From Nocardia terpenica (lineage in GTDB: Bacteria > Actinomycetota > Actinomycetes > Mycobacteriales > Mycobacteriaceae), in assembly GCF_013186535.1 (NCBI RefSeq), contig NZ_JABMCZ010000001.1:2294001-2358000 (forward strand): a stretch of DNA of 64,000 nucleotides. Reading direction: 5' to 3'. Positions 61,057 through 64,000 of the stretch are shown here, piece by piece. Each line of letters opens with the position of its first letter. Position 1 is the first letter of the stretch. The position numbers were made by a program, and so were the translations under genes. A model generated the notes under the pieces. The model saw nothing but the letters and a program-made list of their open reading frames with translations, made no database searches and was not told where the DNA came from.

Positions 61057-61191
61057 TCAGACAGCGCGGAACATAAATCCCTCCGGCTCGGTGACATGCG
61101 CGCCGTGAGTGTCTTTCTTGAACTCGCCCACCTCGACCAGAACGGGCGACTGGTAAGTACGGTCGGCCTGCTGGTTGTCGAAGTTCTCCAC
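61057..61191 (-). CDS. Lasso peptide precursor
   Basis: 44 residues from the GTG at 61191, with AAGGAG eight bases ahead. A longer frame from 61263 is rejected. The leader contains TYQSPVLVEVGEFKKDTH, which fits the YxxPxLxxxGxxxxxTx recognition motif, with Thr at -2. The predicted core is GAHVTEPEGFMFRAV: Gly1 N-terminus to Glu8 side chain gives an 8-residue ring, and the tail is GFMFRAV with no Cys (class II). Glu6 is too close for known ring sizes. Phe10, Phe12 or Arg13 could act as plugs. Confidence 0.9.
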   Translation of the reverse strand: MENFDNQQADRTYQSPVLVEVGEFKKDTHGAHVTEPEGFMFRAV

Positions 61192-61401
61192 GGTATCGCT
61201 CCTTGTGATCGGTGTTCTCTTCTTTTCTCCGGGCACGCCGATGTGCCCAGCTCTCACGGTCACCTCGGTCGGGTGCCGCAGATCTTCACAGAAATGGGTG
61301 ACGATTATTTACTCGACTGCGGGCCCGATATGCGCACAACGAGTAAGAGATCAGGTCTGCCGAACAGCAACTGTTCGAAATGGGCGTCGAATGCCTGATG
61401 A

Positions 61402-61435
61402 TTGACATGTTAGATGTGGGTGACCGATATGTCAA
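61402..61435 (-). promoter_or_regulatory. Likely promoter of the lasso operon, within an inverted repeat
   Basis: On the minus strand TTGACA (61435-61430) is followed after 17 bases by TAACAT (61412-61407), a good vegetative promoter giving a leader of about 210 bases. TTGACAT (61402-61408) and ATGTCAA (61429-61435) form a 7-bp inverted repeat over the same interval. Confidence 0.6.
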
Positions 61436-61518
61436 ACTTCCCTGCGTGCGGTTCGGGTATTAATCGAAAATATTTGTCAATCGACCGAGTCCGAGCGCTG
61501 ACTTTGCAGTTCAATGTG

Positions 61519-62343
61519 TCATGGCTCTGCGATCATGAAGATTCGTCGAAATGGGAACAGGGTCGTGCCGGTGGCTGTGGCCGGGTAGACTTCGCGGAGG
61601 CGGTTCCGGTATTGTTCTCGGACTTCCGGATGGACTTCGGCGGGTAGTCCGGCGAGTACCGGGCGCAGGCCGGTCGTCGATACCCATTCGAATACGGCGT
61701 CGATTCCGGTGAGGGCATGTAGATAGTCGATGGTGAAAATATCCGTCCGGAATCCACTATCGCTCAGTATGCGATGGTAGTCCGGTCTCGGAAGCAGTGC
61801 GGGACGGCACAGGAAGTCTCGGACCGGCGCAGCCTGGGGAAGGCCGGCGAATCGTCCCGTAGACACGAGTGCGATCATTTCGCGGTACCACGGCGCATCG
61901 ATGGCATCGGGTGCCTGCACGGCCAGTGTTCCGCCCGGTGACAGGTAGCCGCACCAGCGGCGCAGGATTTCTTCATGATTGTCGATGAGATGCAGTAATC
62001 CGCTGGCGACGATCACGTCGACCGGTTCGGGTGGTATCCAGTCGTCGACCGAGCCGGAGACGTATCGGGCGCCCGGTGTATTGATGCGAGCCGCCGACAG
62101 CATGTCGGGTGAGTTGTCGACGCCGGTCACGTCGGCGCCGGGCCAGCGCCGCAGGATCAGGTTCGTGCCCTTCCCCGGGCCGCAGCCGAGATCGGCGACG
62201 GTCGTCGGTCTCGTTCGGACGCGGTCGAGCAGATCGTGGATCGGGCGCATCCGTGCGTCCTCGAACTGCCCGTACCGTGTGACATCCCAGCGGGTGTTCA
62301 GGCGAATCGCGGTCAGTGCGGTATCAGCCGAATCCGGTGGCAT
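61519..62343 (-). CDS. Tam-like SAM-dependent methyltransferase
   Basis: 274 residues. TRWDVTRYGQFEDARMRPIH is the usual trans-aconitate methyltransferase opening. VADLGCGPGKGTNLILRRWP is motif I, then VDVIVASGLLHLIDNHEEIL and GYLSPGGTLAVQAPDAIDAP. The ATG at 62343 has AAAGGA ahead of it; ATG 62358 overlaps the decarboxylase stop. Whether it methylates trans-aconitate, an amine from its partner enzyme, or something else is unclear. Confidence 0.85.
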   Translation of the reverse strand: MPPDSADTALTAIRLNTRWDVTRYGQFEDARMRPIHDLLDRVRTRPTTVADLGCGPGKGTNLILRRWPGADVTGVDNSPDMLSAARINTPGARYVSGSVDDWIPPEPVDVIVASGLLHLIDNHEEILRRWCGYLSPGGTLAVQAPDAIDAPWYREMIALVSTGRFAGLPQAAPVRDFLCRPALLPRPDYHRILSDSGFRTDIFTIDYLHALTGIDAVFEWVSTTGLRPVLAGLPAEVHPEVREQYRNRLREVYPATATGTTLFPFRRIFMIAEP

Positions 62344-62354
62344 GGCATGTCCTT

Positions 62355-64000
62355 TCATTCGGGTGGGTCGACGGCCTGTTCGACCAGCACCGCCTGCAGT
62401 GCGTGGAGTAGCGACATTCCGGCTTCGGTGATCTCGGCGCTGGTCAGATCGTTCATGAGACAGCTCCGCAGTGTCCATTGCGGCCTGCCGTCGATGATGA
62501 GCCGGTTCGTCGACAGCCACAGGCGCGACTTCCACGCCGGATCGGGTCGGCCCGCGAGAGTTCGGATCAGCCGACCGGCGTTGTCGTCGTCCACGGTCGG
62601 TCCGGCGATGCCGATGTTGACGATGGCGAGATCCGGTTCGAAGCAACTGAACAATCGAACCGGCTGACCGGTCGTGGTTGTCGCCGCCGGGAGCCGGTCG
62701 ACATGAGCGCTCCATCGCCTGGCCGCACTGCGACGAGCCGCGAGAACCGCGCCGAGACCCGTCCGGTCGAGCGGATACAGTCGATGCAGTGCCCATACGC
62801 CGGCCGCTGCGGCGCCCGGGCGTCCGCCCTCGAGCGTGTACGGCGCGTACGGCATCCGCGGATCCTGTTGTCCGTCGGCGAAGTACGAGCCGATATCGGT
62901 TCCGACAGTGACACACAGGGCACGGTCACGGATGACGATCGCACCGGCCGGATATGGCGCGTGAGCATTCTTGTGCGGATCGACGGTGACGGTGTCGGCC
63001 GCCGGCAGTGATCGCAGCGCCGCGGCCACGGGATCGGAAGGATCGACGGGCATGAATCCGCCCGTCTCGTCCAGCCACATGCTGCGGAAGTAGCCGCCGT
63101 AGGCGGCGTCCACATGCAGGTGGAACCCGATGCCTCGGGTTCGCTCGAGGTCGTCGCGCAACTCGATGATGGCGGGGAGGTCGTCGACGCTGCCTTCGCC
63201 GCTGCTGCCCACGCATGCGACGACCGCGGCGATCGGTCGACCGGCATCGGCGAGTTGCACGACTTCATCCCGCAGGGCGGCGACATCGATGGCGTGACGA
63301 TGATCGGTGGGTATTGTCCCGAATTCGCGCAACGCGAGTAGATCGGCGCATTTCGACCAGGCGTAGTGCGCGTTCGCCGAGGCGAGCAAGGTCGCGGCGG
63401 GTATCTCGCCGGTCCGGCGCAGGCGCCGGGCGGTGGCCAGCACCTGTGAATCGGCCCCGAGTCGTGTGGCCGCACTCAGCAATGCCAGTACCTGCTGGAC
63501 CGGCAGATTGGCGAGTTCGGCGGCGGTGCGCCCACGAACGAGATGATGGGTCACGGGGGTCTCGGCCACCGCGTAGGGGATGGCGCGTAGATTGCGCGCC
63601 ATCCAGATCGCCTCGTAATTGGCGGCGTGGCCGCCCGAACACAGATGTGCCCAGCCCTCGCCCGGTCGGTAGCCGATCAGTCGGCACAGGTCCGCGGCGA
63701 CCTCGTCCTCCAGCCGTGTTGTTACCGGAGATGCCTCTGGCACAACGTTATTGGGGTTGTACAGCATTGCGCAGAAGTAGGCCAGGGCGACGGATTCCGG
63801 GATCTCGCCGGTCATATGTGCGAGATAGAGCGGGGCCGCCCAGGGCGTGGACTCGTGGCTCAGGTTCGCGGACAGCTCGGTCAGCAGCTCGTCGACAGCC
63901 GGGCGGGTGTAACCCGCCAGCGGTCCTTCTCCCCAGCCATCGGTCGGAGCACCGCACCGTTGCCGCCAGGAACGGTAGTCGGCGACGATCCGTCGCAGCC
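62355..64000 (-). CDS. PLP-dependent decarboxylase, tyrosine decarboxylase-like (5' end outside the window)
   Basis: At least 548 residues. The reading frame is open to the window edge. SHESTPWAAPLYLAHMTGEI and then AMLYNPNNVVPEASPVTTRLE match the opening of bacterial TyrDC-type group II decarboxylases. The cofactor site is complete: CSGGHAANYEA (phosphate), HVDAAYGGYF (Asp to PLP N) and VTVDPHKNAHAPYPAG (Schiff-base Lys). It probably decarboxylates an aromatic amino acid, substrate not proven. It is co-transcribed with the Tam-like methyltransferase. Confidence 0.85.
   Translation of the reverse strand, partial: LRRIVADYRSWRQRCGAPTDGWGEGPLAGYTRPAVDELLTELSANLSHESTPWAAPLYLAHMTGEIPESVALAYFCAMLYNPNNVVPEASPVTTRLEDEVAADLCRLIGYRPGEGWAHLCSGGHAANYEAIWMARNLRAIPYAVAETPVTHHLVRGRTAAELANLPVQQVLALLSAATRLGADSQVLATARRLRRTGEIPAATLLASANAHYAWSKCADLLALREFGTIPTDHRHAIDVAALRDEVVQLADAGRPIAAVVACVGSSGEGSVDDLPAIIELRDDLERTRGIGFHLHVDAAYGGYFRSMWLDETGGFMPVDPSDPVAAALRSLPAADTVTVDPHKNAHAPYPAGAIVIRDRALCVTVGTDIGSYFADGQQDPRMPYAPYTLEGGRPGAAAAGVWALHRLYPLDRTGLGAVLAARRSAARRWSAHVDRLPAATTTTGQPVRLFSCFEPDLAIVNIGIAGPTVDDDNAGRLIRTLAGRPDPAWKSRLWLSTNRLIIDGRPQWTLRSCLMNDLTSAEITEAGMSLLHALQAVLVEQAVDPPE

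Noticed and set aside
61057..61191. Glu6 as ring-closing residue
   Set aside because: Known lasso rings contain 7 to 9 residues; Glu8 fits and Glu6 would give a 6-residue ring.
61192..61263. 24-residue N-terminal extension of the lasso precursor
   Set aside because: The GTG at 61191 has an AAGGAG ribosome site and gives a leader of normal length; the extension has no leader features.
1..64000. CRISPR arrays, tRNA and rRNA genes
   Set aside because: No regularly spaced repeats, tRNA cloverleaf sequences or rRNA-like segments were seen on either strand by eye.

Overview
The window is high-GC actinobacterial DNA with GTG/TTG starts, ATGA-type gene overlaps and dense packing. An EspR-like regulator, an MAB_1171c-type membrane protein, F420/LLM oxidoreductases and SSI- and SPW-type proteins point to a mycolate-containing actinomycete, most likely Nocardia or a close relative. 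That placement is inference from gene content; no rRNA or tRNA gene was found.

Layout. 1-12 kb: housekeeping and accessory genes. These are a TetR/oxidoreductase pair with a perfect 14-bp-arm operator, a frameshifted IS630-family element inserted exactly in the tetR stop codon, a MarR remnant, a phosphotransferase, LLM and nitronate monooxygenases, IclR, a PhzF-like protein, and an ArsR-YbaK-FlK-type thioesterase operon behind a clear promoter/operator, followed by a cold-shock protein. 12-17 kb: a second phosphotransferase, a TetR/membrane protein pair, a GNAT protein, and a triad of MAB_1171c-family membrane protein, ImmA/IrrE-like metallopeptidase and EspR-like regulator.

17.2-39.4 kb: a co-directional nonribosomal lipopeptide cluster. 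It has a ParB-fold regulator, an MFS exporter, an S9 peptidase, an amidohydrolase, an LLM monooxygenase interrupted at codon 5 by an IS5-family element, a fatty-acyl-AMP ligase, an acyl carrier protein, two NRPS proteins (C-A-T-C-A-T and C-A-T-E, with no thioesterase) and a second MFS exporter. The expected intermediate is an N-acylated tripeptide whose last residue is epimerised. How it is released is not encoded here.

39.5-50.9 kb: AraC, an SSI-type inhibitor, then a stress island (SPW membrane protein, Rho_N-like protein, CsbD, hemerythrin, KGG protein, STAS protein, PAS-ANTAR regulator, RsbW-like kinase, large catalase). 50.8-57.2 kb: a RibD/TetR pair, an HTH-membrane fusion protein, a glycine-zipper secreted protein, and gene remnants (nSTAND-like and DJ-1-like).

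57.2-61.4 kb: a compact class II lasso peptide operon on the minus strand. It encodes a 44-aa precursor with predicted core GAHVTEPEGFMFRAV and a Gly1-Glu8 ring, the cyclase, an RRE protein, a transglutaminase-like leader peptidase, a methyltransferase and a translationally coupled Cys-rich secreted protein. I see no transporter. This is the most promising undescribed system in the window. 61.5-64 kb: a Tam-like methyltransferase overlapping a tyrosine-decarboxylase-like PLP enzyme that runs off the window edge.
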